64,000 bases of DNA from Aldrovandia affinis (GCA_029706075.1 JAINUG010000023.1:186001-250000); one strand, 5' to 3'; positions 1 to 13,548 are shown, counted from the first letter of the stretch. Notes: generated from the sequence alone by a model not told the origin. Numbers and translations are program-made.

Positions 1-379
1 CAGAAAAAACTGTTTAAAAAAAAATAAAATAAAAATAATTTTAAAAATGCACTGTATATTTGGGATTCTGCTGTAAATGCTCACCTCTGCACAGTGGATG
101 TTTCCTACTGTAGATACTTGATAAATTATAATTTATAGCGATATCGGTATCACTAGGAACATAGGCACTGTATCACATCGCAAGCCAATAAATCTAAAAA
201 GTCTTAAATATCAAACAAAACCTCAGAGAGACTGAGAATACTGAAATTAGTCAAATTAAGCATAATCCATTTTTATATAACTGTTCAAAAATCCTGCCAT
301 GATATCATCCAGGATTAAAAAAATATAATAATTTTTTATTTATTTATTTAAAACCAAAACATCCCATCTAGCAAATTAA

Positions 380-560
380 ACCCTTCCTCCCTGGGTGACA
401 CTTTTGCCCATAATGTGCCTTTCCACGAGGCTCCCGGCCACAGTTGGCACTGGTGGGATCCAGGTTCGATCCTGATGGTGCCAAATGACCTCCACAGGGT
501 GCACCACTGATCTCTGCAGGTGCGTCCGCTAGGTACACCACTCTGTGATGATATTGGGAT
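380..560. repeat. Possible degraded tRNA-related SINE fragment
   Basis: A local GC-rich patch in AT-rich DNA contains a B-box-like sequence (caggttcgatcctg at about 461-476). A matching A box and tail are not clear, so this is tentative. Confidence 0.25.
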
Positions 561-3500
561 AGGTTATTTAACATCTCCTTCCTGTTTTAATTAAGATTCA
601 ATTCAATCCATTCACAAACACTCATATATTTTGTTATATAAGTTTGAACAACTTGTTAATGTGTATATTGTATTAAAAAAAAAATACCAGTTTGAAGAAT
701 TTGCCAACTTCAACTGTTATTTCTATTTGGTTGTACACTTTGCTGTAAATTACCATTAGACTGAACTAATGCAATTCAGATAAAAGTTATCAAACATTTT
801 TATAACATTAGTGTCTTTATGTGGGTGGGGTGCCACTTCAAACAGAACCAAAAGAGAAATTAAGTTATTGTTCAACACTGACATGCACAGTTTGTCCATT
901 GTTTCAAACTGGGACAGAGAAATGGCTTGTCAAGACATTTGTTGCATTCTGTGCTATGCACATTTACAGGCAGGGGTTGCCAGTGGTGGATTGGGGCTAA
1001 TTAAGAAATAAGAGCCAAGCTGCTAAACAGGATAAGGGTGGATTTCCTCCATTTCCTTCAGTCATCACAGTGACGTTGCTGGAACAGCAATTCAAGAACC
1101 CTTCAACAAAAGCTGTGGAAGCAGTGGAAAAAATCAACAACAATTATATGTCCTTGACCAACAACACCAAAAATATTTCTGACCTTGCATTGGAAGCCTA
1201 TATCTAAAGCTTTATTAAGGTGAATTCATAATGAAACATTTATTATTTTTTAATTAATTAATTATCATTCATTCATTTGATAGATGATCCAACCCATTAG
1301 AAGATGTCCGGCATGCTATAATGATTCTAGATGATTTATAAATTTTCTTAGGGTTCTCTGAAGTGAGAATACGAACTTTAGAAAAGTAAAGCAACTCCAG
1401 CACTCAAACAGTATTGATACCTCATTTTCAATTAGCATCCATTGGCTCGACAACAAAAGTTAATATGGGACACACGTCGCTATTCTAACATTACTGATTT
1501 CATAAAATTAAAAAGAACATTTAATTATTCAGAAAACCTTTCTAAAGAAGACAACATGAAACAGAAGAATATTGGACCAATTTAGATGCTTGGAAACTAT
1601 GATGGACAACAGTAGTCGAATAAACAGTAAACTGGCCCATTTAATCAAGTGCAATACTCATTTAAACTGTCTCACAATTAAAGACTGGGTGTGTCCGGCA
1701 TATCTACCCAACAAGAAAAGGTTCCACATCTTATCAGTAAAAGGTGCCTAAGTGGGAATCGGGCTGCCAACGTTAGTTGAAAGGGTAGATGCAGAAAGAA
1801 TAATGCAATGCAAGACAACACTTTTATATGAAGCCTAAGTGTAAAGTCTTAAGAATAGAAATATGTGTTTTTTTGTCCAGGTGACTTTGTTGTTTTGCGA
1901 GCTGCCTGTGGGGACCACTGGAAGGTGTTGTCAGCAAAAGGCGTTTGAAATCCGCATGGCTCCAAAGCGATAAAAAAAGACGGGGGTGGTGAATACCTTT
2001 CATCCGACTGACAACCCGCTAAATAGATACGGGCGGAAAAATGAGACAAAATCCTCCACCCTTCCGCCGATAGCAATGGAGAGGAATCCAATCTCAGTGT
2101 GAGTCACAGAGCAGTTACTGGCAATCACTCGAACATGTGATAGACAGAAAAAAACGGGAGATGAAAAAGGACTTTAATGAGTGATCCACACATGCGCTTG
2201 CCTAGAACTCCCTAGGTTTGGGAGTTGTTTGGGAGGTCCTGTGATGGTGAGTGAAGCTCACTGAATGTCACCAAGCAAGAATGATGAAGGCATAGTTTAT
2301 TCCAGAAGGCACTGGAAGGAAGTGGACATGGTCGGTTGGACTGAGTGGTCTCCCATTCAGGTTCTGCCCTTCTTTGAGTTGCAGACTAATATTAATGGAA
2401 AGATCTCATTCCACCCTTCCTCTTTTTAGTCCCACTTCCAGTCCAAATCATAATCTCAGCTGAGCTCCCTGACATCCAGACCATTATTTATCTTATTTTC
2501 TTTCTTTGCTTTATTTGTGTCTCGGAGAAAATGCCGTGTGAGGCCTGATCTCACTATGCCTCTCGGCTGTCCTACACACTGTTGCCCACACATCAAATCT
2601 CTTTCCACCAGGCACTTTATAGTCCTAAATCCATTTATATCTGTGTTATCAAAAAATAAATGCACTGTGCTTGCCCTTGGTGCAATGATGCACCCCACAG
2701 TCCCAACTCGAACCTTAAACATGCCAGTGCCAAATGTGGAGTCCTGTGGGACAGTCATAGCATCACCCAGGGAGGCAGGGTGGAAGTCGCCCAGTTATTC
2801 CCCACCATGTTGCTCAATATTGACTCCTCCGTTTGATTGGGAAAGGGCATCTGCCTGTGCTCTCTGCATTAGCTGGGCAGTCCACTGGCACAACAGCTGT
2901 GGATCTCATTTTGAGATTCACAGAGTTAAAATGAGTGGCACCTGGCTGTTTGCAAGGGGATTCCAAATCGGGGAACGTTCTGCTCTCAAGTTTTGGCAGC
3001 ACTTTGTGCGAATGACATTAATGTCAGATTAAAAGGATATATACACAAGCAATTGGCTCCCTTTCAATTGATGAGGGTTGCTCAACGTTAGCAATGCTGA
3101 ATTACCAAAGACAGACACCCATGTGCAGCCCCACTACCCCTCCCCAGGGCTCAAGCAAGCATTTCACAAGTATTTACCAGTCAATGCTGTGGACTTTGAT
3201 GTGATCACTAACAAATTGCACTTGTGCGCTCCTGCTTTTAGCTAAGATGTCCTTCCTGTTCCAGGAATGATGCCAAATCACCAATGTTCTGGCTTTTACT
3301 TAATTTACTGAGTAAACCTAATCTCAGCACTACATTTAATCCTGCACGTACACCAAGAAATTTAGTGCTACAGGTTTTTTAATGATGATGTTCCTTCAAG
3401 TGTGGGTGTGTGGGGTGTCCTCTGAGGCAACCATGTGTTTTGGCTTTCCTGTGTCTCTAAACATCTAAATTGGGATGTTTTTTTTGGATAAAGGGACAGG

Positions 3501-4604
3501 AGGTGAAAAGTTACTCTCACTAAGTGGACTCATTAAAGAAAACAGTCTGAAGGAGTGGAGTCTGGCGTCTGAAGTCCTTCTGGGAAAATGGCTTATGGGT
3601 TCTAACAAGCTGTCATTCAGCGTAGCAAACACCTTTCACTCCCACAGTAAACTTTATTATGATAGGTTTTTGCTTTATGTCATACTGCATCAGACTATGC
3701 ACAGTATTATGTAACCCCCTTTTTCCAGTGGAAAATTCCCCAGGAATCTCCGAATGTGTCTTTCAAGTCACTGCTGTGCATTCATGCAAGGAGCACTACT
3801 GTGCTGAGGTGCGTGCACTTCTCATGCACTCCGCTATGAGCCAGTGAACGCTGTTCACAGGGTGCTACAGGAGAGTGAGTCAGATCAGTCTATCTTGACA
3901 CCGATGACAACTGGTAGCCTGTGCGAGTGAATGTCCAGGGTGTGAATTCTGGATGTCCAGAATTCATTTGCAATCAGTATGCTTTCCTTCTCTCTTTATG
4001 TTTATCCATCATAGATTTTTAATTACTTTAAGGTAAAACAATCACATAAGGAATTTCCTAACACGTTGTCCATGTCACGAGAAAGGAAGCGATATCTCAC
4101 ATTTAATGATACGATATCAGTCTTTCGGAGTGTGAATGAAAATGAGACGAGCCCAAACACAGTCAAATATTCAATTCTGTTGGGCTGGAAAGGGAACATT
4201 TCTCCACAGAAATCTTTATCTCGCTTACAGTTACAATACAATGGTCTCCTAGAAATAAGCGATGACGTATGGGTGAAATTAGTTCATTTGTCTGTTCGCA
4301 CCCAGACACCTCCCTCCAAAGTTCAGGCCACTAACTCCCAGCCCATTCCACTGCCCACATCTACATATTTGCTGTGCGGTCAGCAAATGATTACATTGCA
4401 TTGCACTGCATTGCTGTGCTGTGAGACAGTATATAGCAAGTCAGGCCATGAGCGCATGATTCCTGTCTGATTGCGTAAACAGAACCGTAAAAAATGTCCT
4501 GTAAAGTTTCCGAAGGGCTTGTCCCAACGTGAGGCTTTATTTCCCCACGGGGTCCCGCAGTACAGGAGGAATGTTCTGGAATCCTGTTACCTTGGCGAAA
4601 GAAT

Positions 4605-4622
4605 CCCCCCCCCCCCCCCCCC
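4605..4622. repeat. Homopolymer C run
   Basis: Eighteen consecutive C residues, followed by T and another C tract. It is a simple-sequence tract, prone to length errors. Confidence 0.9.
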
Positions 4623-5068
4623 TCCCCCTCATTGTGATCGGACCGTAATTCGTTCCTGCCACGATTTCCTGTGGAAACAGGAGAGGGGAAGGTGTGGGAA
4701 AGGGTAATCGGAGGCAGGGGAGTGATTCACAGCACAGAGATGTGAAGAGTCAACAGGGGTCAGCGGGGGATCCACACTTCACCAGGGGGAGGCCCGGGAG
4801 TTTGTTTTTCTGCCCGTTATATTTAGTGATGACATCATGGACCTAATCTGCAGAGGAGGTACGCCCCCTGCTACTTTTTGCAGGAAGGAAAGGTATATTC
4901 CCTCACCTGTAACCCGGCTGATGTAGCACTTTTGAAATGGATACCCCGCCTCCGTAAATTGGTGAGAAAAAAATGGTCAAATCAGTCAAGAATAATGCAG
5001 ATGTGAAAAAGGTTGTATGTGTACCACTGGGAAAATTGTTTTAATAAATAATAAGATGGGCATGTGTT

Positions 5069-5388
5069 TAGTTTTTTTCTCCCAATTTGGTGGCCAATTG
5101 TACCCTCTTCTAATTCAACTATCCCTTCTCCTGGTATTGTGATTTTGCCACCATAACCCTGGACCGGCAATGACAGACCCAGAACCGCCTCTCCTCCCTG
5201 ATGGAACTTGTCAAGCCGTTGACCGTAACTCCTACACACAGAGCCTTGTTTACACATGGCAAACTGATGTTGGATTCCTTCCCCCCCGCCCCCTGAGGGT
5301 GGACTGCCCATCGCAGCCTGGGTTTGTGCAGTGGGCAACCAGAACTTAGAACAAGTGCTCTTACCGGCCATGCCACCCGGGGGGCCCT
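5069..5388 (-). repeat. tRNA-derived SINE, minus orientation
   Basis: The left edge reads tttttctcccaatttggtgg, the reverse of the tail shared by SINEs elsewhere in this window (accaaattgggagaaaa). The right edge, ccacccggggggccc, is the reverse of the tRNA-like head ggcctcccgggtgg. The body matches the family's tggctgtcc...gaggaggc plan in diverged form. No clear target-site duplication was seen. Confidence 0.8.
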
Positions 5389-5534
5389 TCATGCCTGATC
5401 TGTTTTGTTTAATAACATTATCAGTACTACAGAATGATGATGACACCAGTGCTGACATTTTACATTTTATAATTTTTTAATTGACCGAGTGTTCAGTCAT
5501 TCCTGTCTGATATTAAATCCTGACCGTGGCTGGC

Positions 5535-5700
5535 AGCCCTGAAGGTGGGGTGCATAATCCTGGCCTACTAGGCTTTTGTTCAGCCCTTTACGCACACCTG
5601 AGAAAATTCATTGCCTTGACGAGCAGTTGATTACCGTCAGGTGTGTTAGTGGATTGTTCTTGAAGGGCTGGAACAAAAGCCTGCACACCCAGCAGATCTC
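5535..5700. mobile_element. Palindromic MITE, diverged
   Basis: Left sequence (ggtggggtgcataatcctggc...ggcttttgttcagccctt) is roughly complementary to the right (aagggctggaacaaaagcctgcacacccagc). It has the same plan as the MITE at 6711. The arms are imperfect and the ends uncertain. Confidence 0.6.
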
Positions 5701-6710
5701 CAGAGCAACTTGACTCACTGAGCAATGACTCTGGCTGGTCAGGTGCCTGCAGTCTGCCTGCTCATGAAATGTACTCCTCCAACACAGTAACTGTACAACT
5801 CAGCCGACTGACTGCAGAGCCCGTGCTTCAGTGAAGAACGGAAGGAGTGTGAGACATGGCTTTTAATACTACCATTTCACATTTTTTTAAGAATCAGGGA
5901 TAAAAAATTGGTTAAAAAAAATGCAGTATCTGCATCCAGGATTACACTTTACCCTTTACAGGGAGGCAGAATGTTTGTGGCCTTTGTCATTACAAAATTT
6001 ATAGGTGCTCATTGCAGGACAAAGTCAAGTCTGCTTTTGAGCAGGTAGCAAAAGCATGACAGGTGTGCTAGATGCCTCTGAATCAACATGGCTTTTTTTC
6101 TTGGTGGAGTAGCATCGAAATGCATAGGCGTCCACCGGTTGAACCATGCAAACAGCTGTGGCAGGGGCCAATCCCATTAGTTTTTACTGCTGGAACATCC
6201 CTAAAGATGTTTACACAAATATGCACTTGGGGCATGGGAAACCGGTCATCTGTCTAATATTTTAAATCATTGTTGCATACCTTATCTCTCAATTCTAAAG
6301 TGAAGAGCGATATGTACTCTTGCCTTGACTTTGGCAGAGACCGTTGTTTCTACGCAAATTGTGAAACGCTGATCAACGTTGCACATTTGTCGCTGGGGTT
6401 CACTGTCAGTACAGCAGCACTGTTTATGCAGCATCATTATGGTAGAAATGTGGGTTGGGTTAGCATTTGAGTGGAGCTGCACTAAATAACTTTCCATTCA
6501 AACCGAATAACAGCCTTCAAACAAGTAACAGCTTTGTGACCATTTTGACTATATGAGACTCCCTGTTGGCCCCAGAAAGGGACCACTCCTCACAGACACA
6601 TTCCTGTTTCACTAAACCTGAACCTGGATACCTGGGTAACTGGTACACCCGTTCACGGGCCTTTGTGACAACTAACCAAACTTTCATCTGGCTGGTTTGT
6701 GCCATTAATA

Positions 6711-6915
6711 CAGGGGTGTTTAATCCTGCCCGAAAAGGGTCGGTGTGGGTGCAGGTTTTTGTTCTAGCCCAGCACTAAAACACCTGATTCAACGAATAAT
6801 CTAATCATGAACTTCAATCAACATCTTGATTAGTTGGATCAGGTCTTTTAGTGCTGGGCTAGAACAAAAACCTGCACCCACACTGGCTCTCTTTGGATAG
6901 GATTGGACACCCCTG
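6711..6915. mobile_element. Palindromic hAT-like MITE with target duplication
   Basis: The element starts CAGGGGTG and ends CACCCCTG. It folds along most of its length, with arms containing gtgggtgcaggtttttgttc and its complement. It is flanked by CATTAATA on the left and CATTAAATA on the right, an 8-bp-class duplication with one inserted base, as expected for hAT insertion. It encodes no protein. Similar palindromic elements are common in fish genomes. Confidence 0.8.
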
Positions 6916-8622
6916 CATTAAATACTGATTTAGATTTGACAGCTCAATTCTCTGACAGTTACCAAAATCTTTTGCAAAATAAATGTGTTGTTGGAAGCTT
7001 GTATGGGGTTGGCCCTCACGGTGCATGAGTAATAGTGAGTCTTATTCAACTTGACTTGGTTAGGAGCCCAGCGTTAATGAAAACCAGCGTACTCGGATTG
7101 GGAAATTTGCCTGCCGTAAACACACACAGTGTGATGTGCACAGGATTGAGGTAGCTTAGAAAATCTGGCACAGGATCTCATAGTCCCCTTTGTGAACACA
7201 TGGCACAATTTTCAATGCTGAATGTTATTAAAAAATAAATATCAAAACCTCTGGGCTCCACCATCAGAATCCACTGTCCTACAATAACCTCACATCACAA
7301 AGTGCCTCAAAGTGCCACTACTTTTTTTAAAATGTATTGCATGGACAAATTTCTCACCTACCCTTCATGGTTATCCCCAACATTGTTCTCTTAAACAAGA
7401 GGGAAATGTTCATGTATACTCAGTAACACCAGCCAAGCAGCCAAGAACTGGACCTGGAGTTTCCATTTGAGCATTGACCAACTCTCCAGGTAGGAAATGG
7501 CTGGGCCAGGTGCATCTGAGTCACCAGGACATTAGAGACTCCCAGCTTTCAATGCTGCCTGTAAATGCCCCCTTTGCACGTGCAGTATAAATAGTTGGGG
7601 TGTGCCGGAAGCGGCCATACTAAATATGTTCCCGTGAATTTCCCGTTGGACCTGAGCTTTATTGAATGTGATGCTGTGCTGAAACAGGGCTGTCCCGTGA
7701 GGGTCTGCTCAGACCATTTGAAGTCAGGCCCTTTCAACCTGTCAAAGCTTAAAACGCAGAACAGCCATTTGTTATTGTGTCTGCCCTGGCACACTTTTAT
7801 ACTTTTTACTGTTTGATCCAAATTGGTGCCGTTGCAGACTATAGCCATTCGTCACAATCGGTGATCGCATCTCCTAGGGAGGGAGACCTTCAATCAGCAG
7901 GATGACCCCTGCCTCTAGCAACCACACTAGCAGCCTTATGGTCATTCAGGCACCTGCAATCTGCCTGTGATATCACTGGATCTGCAAAGTCCTCTTGTTG
8001 TCCTCTTTTAAGATAGTTTTTATTGTTTTAAACACTATTTAATGTCATTGCCTCTATAATGTCTCTTGTCATTGTACTTTATGTTTTAACCCACAGAAGG
8101 AGAGCAGCTATGTGCTAAATTCAGTTTTGCTAGTAAAATATTAATATATTTCTCAACTTCCTGAGTTGCGGTTGAGTAGCAGTTGGCTGCCGTTCATATG
8201 ACCAGCACAGTTGACCCTGTACAAGCGATCCCCAGTGTCAAGGCTGCTCTCATTTTAGTGTTTAGTTTCTTAAGGGGATTACATGTCCCTGCCGTTGAGC
8301 ACATGGATATAAAATAGACAGAAAACCTGTGTTAATTATCTTCGCTTTGCGAGAAATCAAAGCAAAAAGCTAATTTGGTTCTGAGGGTCAGAATCACAGA
8401 GCCAATGGGCCTTGACCCAGCACTTTGTGACAATGCTGAATGGATGGTATTCATCAGGCCCACAGCATCTGCGGCACATAAGGGTTGAATTTGCATACAG
8501 TTTTTGTCCCTCATTGCCATTTGTGTCTCTGTGATTTGTGACTGTTTGCTGCCTGTAAATCTTTAATTCCCTCCAAAACGACTACTGTACCCCAATGCAT
8601 CTTTGACAAGGACTGACAAATA

Positions 8623-10254
8623 CAGTGATGCTTGAAAGTTTGGGAACCCCTTGTGCAATCATAGATCTATTGTTTTTACCACAAAATTCTTATTTAATCA
8701 GAACCAATCTTTTCTTAACTGAAATAAAGGGTCTATTTTTTTTTTACCAATTTCATAAATTTTTTGAGGAAATTGTGTATATAGCATAGTAGAGTAAAAA
8801 TATGGAAAAAAGAAATGAGTGAAGGTGCAAAAATAAGTGAACCTCCTGTTGCATTAGTTAAATCAAGTAGGTAAGTAGAATCAGGTGGTTGTATAATTGG
8901 GTACCAAGTTAACCAATCAAAGGTCAGATCTTTAGGAAAGAGTTTGGGTGGCACTTCCATAAATACAGCTAAGAAACCTGGTCAGTTCAGTGTTACCCAT
9001 AGGTGGTGAATGCAAAACAAAACGCACCATGCTGGGATCTAAGGAGACCTCAGAGGACCTCAGGAAGAGTGTAGTGAGTAGTGAGTCAGTTTGGAGAAGG
9101 ATATAAAATCATATCAAAAAGACTTGGGCTCCATCAGTCCACTGTGAGACAAATAATATACAAATGGAGAGCGTTTAACATGACAGCCTAGAAGTGGGCG
9201 TCCTTCTAAAATATCACAACAAGTGCCACAAGAAAAATTATAAATCAAGTAAAAAGCAACCAAAGAATAACATCCAGGCATCTACAAGCCTCTCTGGCTA
9301 CACCATGTGATTGTCCATCAACAATAAAAAAACGCTCAATATAACCATGCAAGGGTAGCCAGGAAGAAACCTCTGCTGAACCAAGCTGCCTGTCTTAAGT
9401 TTGCCAGACACCACCTGGACAAACCTGAAGGTTTCTGGAAGTCTGTTTTGTGGATGGATAAGTCCAAAATCAACCTTTTTAGTCACAATCAAAAATTCCA
9501 TGTCTGGCGAAAACCCAACACTGCCCACCACCAAAATAACCTTATCCCTATGGTCAAGCATGGTGACGGGAGTGTCATGATCTGGGGCTGCTTTGCTTCT
9601 TCTGGGCCTGGACGACTCGACATCGTTAAGGGAACAATGAATTCTGAGGGATGTCAGAGAATTCTTGAACAGAACATCAGGCCATCAGTCTGAGACCTAA
9701 AACTTGGCTAAAAGTGAGTGTTCCAACAAGACAATGATCTGAAGCATTCAAGCAAATCTACCAAATAATGGCTCAGGAGAAAGAAGTTTTGTGTTTTGGA
9801 TTGGCCAAGTCAAAGTCCTGACCAAAATCCAATCAAAATGCTGTGGCAGGACCTGAAGTGGCTGTTCATGCCAGACAGCCCTCAAACCTAACTGAGTTAG
9901 CTGGGTTCTGTAAGGAGGAGTGGGCAAGAATCCCTCAAAGAAGATGTCAGAGTCTGATCAGTGGCTATAGGAGATGTTTGCTTCAAGTCATCGCTGCTGA
10001 AGGAGGTGCCACAAGTTATTGATTGAAGGGGTTCACATATTTTTGCCCACAAGGATATCAGAATTTTTGTTAAATAAACCTGTTTTATTCAATTAACAAT
10101 GAAAATATATCATATTTCTTTGTGTGTGTCCTTTATTTGGGATATCTTTGTTAAGAATTGAGATTTAGATAAAGATTTTATAGGGTTATTTTTCTATAAT
10201 ATATGGAAATAATGACCACCTCCTGCAGGGTTCACAAACTTTCAAACATCACTG
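8623..10254 (+). mobile_element. Tc1-like transposon, full-length but inactive
   Basis: The terminal inverted repeats are CAGTGATGCTTGAAAGTTTG at the left and its near-complement (aaactttcaaacatcactg) at the right, flanked by TA on both sides, as expected for Tc1/mariner insertion. The 1632-bp element has the remains of a transposase on the + strand. The last bases before each TA match exactly. Confidence 0.93.
9010..10020 (+). pseudogene. Tc1-like transposase pseudogene
   Basis: Tc1 transposases cut and paste their element with an N-terminal paired helix-turn-helix and a DDE catalytic domain. The reading here is broken by several stops and frame changes. Recognisable pieces are LGLHQSTVRQIIYKW (HTH), WMDKSKINLF (first Asp present), the stretch 9448-9693 with VMIWGCFASSGPG, NDLKHSSKS (second Asp region) and [15 protein letters not shown]. 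In the last piece the usual catalytic Glu of NPIE-x-LW is Lys, so the copy would be dead even with the frame repaired. Confidence 0.88.
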
Positions 10255-11789
10255 TATGTAGTAAGCAGCAGTGGAATATTTATGGCAAATATTGGTTTCT
10301 AAATAGAGCAATTCATTGCAAATTAATGTTTCACAACAAGTAATATTAAAAGTATAAAAAAATAATATTTTTGCATATGACATCTGTAGTGCTACTTAGT
10401 TGTAAGAATATCTGTGTAATTTGTGAGACTGCTGAACTTGAAAAAGGGATGAAGCTCTGTATTACAGAAAAGCTACTTCTGTTGCCATGAATACCTATGA
10501 AAGTGGAACATAAATCTGCCCTTGTAAACAAGTGTGCTGCTTTGATCACAGCCTGTGAGGAGTATCTTTGGAGTAAAATGTGCTTGCCCGTGGTTACCAG
10601 CCAATTAAAGATGTTATTGCGGTTCAAATTTAAGGTTCGCAGTGGAAGCTCTGGAAAATTGCTTCCTTAATGGGCACCAACTCCGCGGGACATTGTTTAA
10701 CTCGAACACGTCACCCTAGTCTGAAATCCGCTCCATGCTTTGGCTATTCAGACCATCCTGGCCCAACGTTGCAACAACATCTTACTCCTCGGCCTTTTAG
10801 AAAAGTCATATGATGGCTTAGAGCTTTGCAAAAGAGTTGCCTTCAATTGCTTGGTTCAGGTGTGTTGCACACTTGGTAAGTGATATATGTATCATTCGGA
10901 TGTCATAGGTGATTGACTTAAAAGCATTTAGTTTTCCATATAGCTGCCTCATACACAGGAATGAGTTCTGTGTTAAATAACCAATTATTTACCTTCAATA
11001 AACTCTTCATGTTCATCGCAGTTGCTGCTCTTTGAATGTTTAAATAACATAGCAGGTAGTTAAAATGGTTTTAGTCCAACTGTATTCAAGTGCATGTTTT
11101 TCCATATCACACCATCACAGGAGTTGAGGTCTGTAAGTAGAAAAGGTCTGTAGGATGGCTGTATGAGAAGATAAAGCTCAACAAAATGAGCCTTGAGTCA
11201 GCCATTTTCTTGGTGTGCAATTTGTACAGCTAAGTAAACATTTACCTTGCGCCTCTGTTTTCTCAGAAAACTTCGAACTAAGTTGAATAGTAATTGTGGC
11301 CCTAGATCTTTTTCTAATAACATCCACAACGTTGAGTGTTGATTTAACACGTCTGGCAAATTGTACATCGGGCTTTCAAAGGCTATTCATTGCATCCAAT
11401 CAATCCCTCTACAAGTAAATCTAAGAACAGGGAGGGCAGAACAGACACAGATGATGAACCTGGGATAGCTTATGAACAGAGTCATATTTATACGCACGAG
11501 TGAGCTCCCTTAAGGCTCATTCGATGCCTCTGTGAGTAGGTATGAACAGTGCTGTGCATCACAGACATTTGTTCCCTTATGCTTATCGAGTGTCACCCGG
11601 GACACTGCGCCGTGAAGTGGGGCAGGGGCAGGTTATTGTGTGAGAGATGTTCAAAAACTCAAGGCTACATTTTTTTAATGAGGTGTCCCATGGATTTGTC
11701 AGAGTAAATCCAAGCACCTTGGGCAGAAATGGTTTCAAAGATCCAGATTTTTTTCCCCACATCTAGCAGGAAATTTACTTTTGTAATTA

Positions 11790-13321
11790 TAACTGCAGTT
11801 TGACTTACACTCAATATATGACAGAAATCTAACCTTTAATTGAAGTAAAATTATTCAGAGAGGGGAAAAAAGCCTTATCAAAAAATATAATTTTTTCTCA
11901 AAAACACGTCATAATTATTTGCACCCTTAGAAATTCTTATGAACAAAGTCTAAATGAAGTATATTCCCATTTATATATATCTATTTTTTTTTTAAGTTCA
12001 CCTGAGTTCTTTAGGAACTCTTAAGTGGTCATCCATGACTTCCTGTTTCACTGGGGTATAAATATGAGGTGACACACAGGCCAAACTCTCTTAGTCATTC
12101 ATCAACATGGGAAAGATCAGAGAATACACAAATAAGACAAAAGGTTGTTGACCTTCATAAATCAGGCAATGGCTATACAAAAATTGCTCCACGCCTGAAA
12201 ATACCCATCTCCACTATTAGGGCAGTAATTAAGAAGTTAAAAACAACTCGAGCTGTGATTAACCTGCCTGGAAGAGGACGCAAGTGTATTTTGCCCCCAC
12301 ACACAGTGAGGAGGATGGTTCGAGAGGCAAACATTTCTCCAAGCATCACAGTTGGAGAATTGCAGAAGTTGGTTTCATCTTGGGATCACCAAGTCTCCAA
12401 AACTACAATTATACGCCACCTCCATGCCAATAAGCTATTTGGAAGACTTGCCAGTAGAAACCCTCTGCTGTCATCAAACCACAAACATAAGCGCCTGGAG
12501 TTTGCTAAACATCACTGGAACTTTGAGTGGAACCAGGTTCTATAGTCAGAAAAAAATAGAGCTTTTTGGCAACAAACACCAGAGGTGGGTTTGGCGTAAA
12601 AAGAGGGATGGTCATGCAGAAAAGAACCTAATCCCCACTGTGAAGTATGGTGGTGGATCTGTGATGTAGTGGGGATGTTTTACTTCCATATGCCCTGGGA
12701 ACCTCCTTAGGATATGTGGCATCATGGACTCCATCAAGTATTTTCAAGATTTTAGATCAAACTCTGGCTGCCTCTGTCAGGAGGCTCAAACTGAGTCGTG
12801 GTTGGATCTTCCAGCAGGACAATGATCCAAAGCATACCTCCAAATCCACACAAAAACGGTTCACTAATCACAGAGTCAAGCTTTTGCAATGGCCATCCCA
12901 GTCCCCTGTCCTGAACCCCATTGAAAACCTGTGGGGTGAGCTGCAGAGGAGAGTCCACAAGCAAGAACCAAGGATCTAGAGAGATTCTGTATGGAGGAAT
13001 GGTCTCAGATCCCTTGCTATGATTTCTCCCACCTCATCAAGTATTATAGGAGAAGACTCAGTGCTGTTGTCTTGACAAGGGGAGGGTGCACAAAGTACTA
13101 AATGCAGGGGTGCCAATAATTGTGACACATGTTTTTTAGAAAAATGTTTATTTTTGATAAGGATCTTTTTTTTTCTTTCTTTGAATAATTTTACCTCAAT
13201 TAAAGGTTAGATTTCTCCCATATTTTGAGTGTAAGATCAAGCTGATGAACAAGAAATACTTTTTTTATAGTGTTTTTTGCTCATCTTCACCAAGGGTGGC
13301 AATAATTCTGGAGGGCACTGT
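11790..13321 (+). mobile_element. Second Tc1-like transposon, 5' end truncated
   Basis: A long imperfect inverted repeat pairs about 11803-11860 (cttacactca...aatctaacctttaatt) with about 13180-13235 (aattaaaggttagattt...gagtgtaag). The outer right end finishes ggagggcactgta, a typical Tc1 end, but the matching outer left end is missing, so the left terminus has been lost. It belongs to a different subfamily from the copy at 8623. Confidence 0.85.
12069..12979 (+). pseudogene. Tc1-like transposase pseudogene (less decayed)
   Basis: Three frame-shifted segments cover most of a Tc1 transposase. 12069-12545 has the HTH and linker (VVDLHKSGNGYTKIA, ISTIRAVIKKL, GRGRKC). About 12545-12669 has the HQRWVWRKKR and KYGGGSVM blocks. 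12716-12979 has the C-terminal half with QQDNDPKHTSKS and SPVLNPIENLWGEL. Two TGG codons of the family (VLWSD and the W of MxWGCF) read TAG, and the bases around the first catalytic Asp are lost. The second Asp and the Glu remain. The nearly intact C-terminus suggests a younger copy than that at 9010. Confidence 0.9.
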
Positions 13322-13548
13322 ATAGATGTATATACACAGTATGGGAAATTGAGGGGTTCATCACAGCATCACCACAATATGGTATGTCAAATGTATGAGT
13401 GAAACATAAAAAATCTTGACGTGGATCTGGATAAAACATGGATCTACACGTGTTACAGCGCAGTCAGTGACAGACCTTCTGAGGTCGAGCCGATTAAGTA
13501 ACATTTGTGAGCCAAGTGTGAAGTTTGTCTCCAGCCGTTGTGTAGCTC

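Larger units (their letters stand above)
1..5068. other. Intronic sequence, no gene recognised
   Basis: Presumed part of the large synapsin intron upstream of 25670. It is mostly AT-rich. It contains a weak SINE-like patch (about 380-560), an unexplained open stretch at 2517-3032 and a C18 run (4605-4622). No splice-flanked coding exon was recognised on either strand. Confidence 0.5.
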
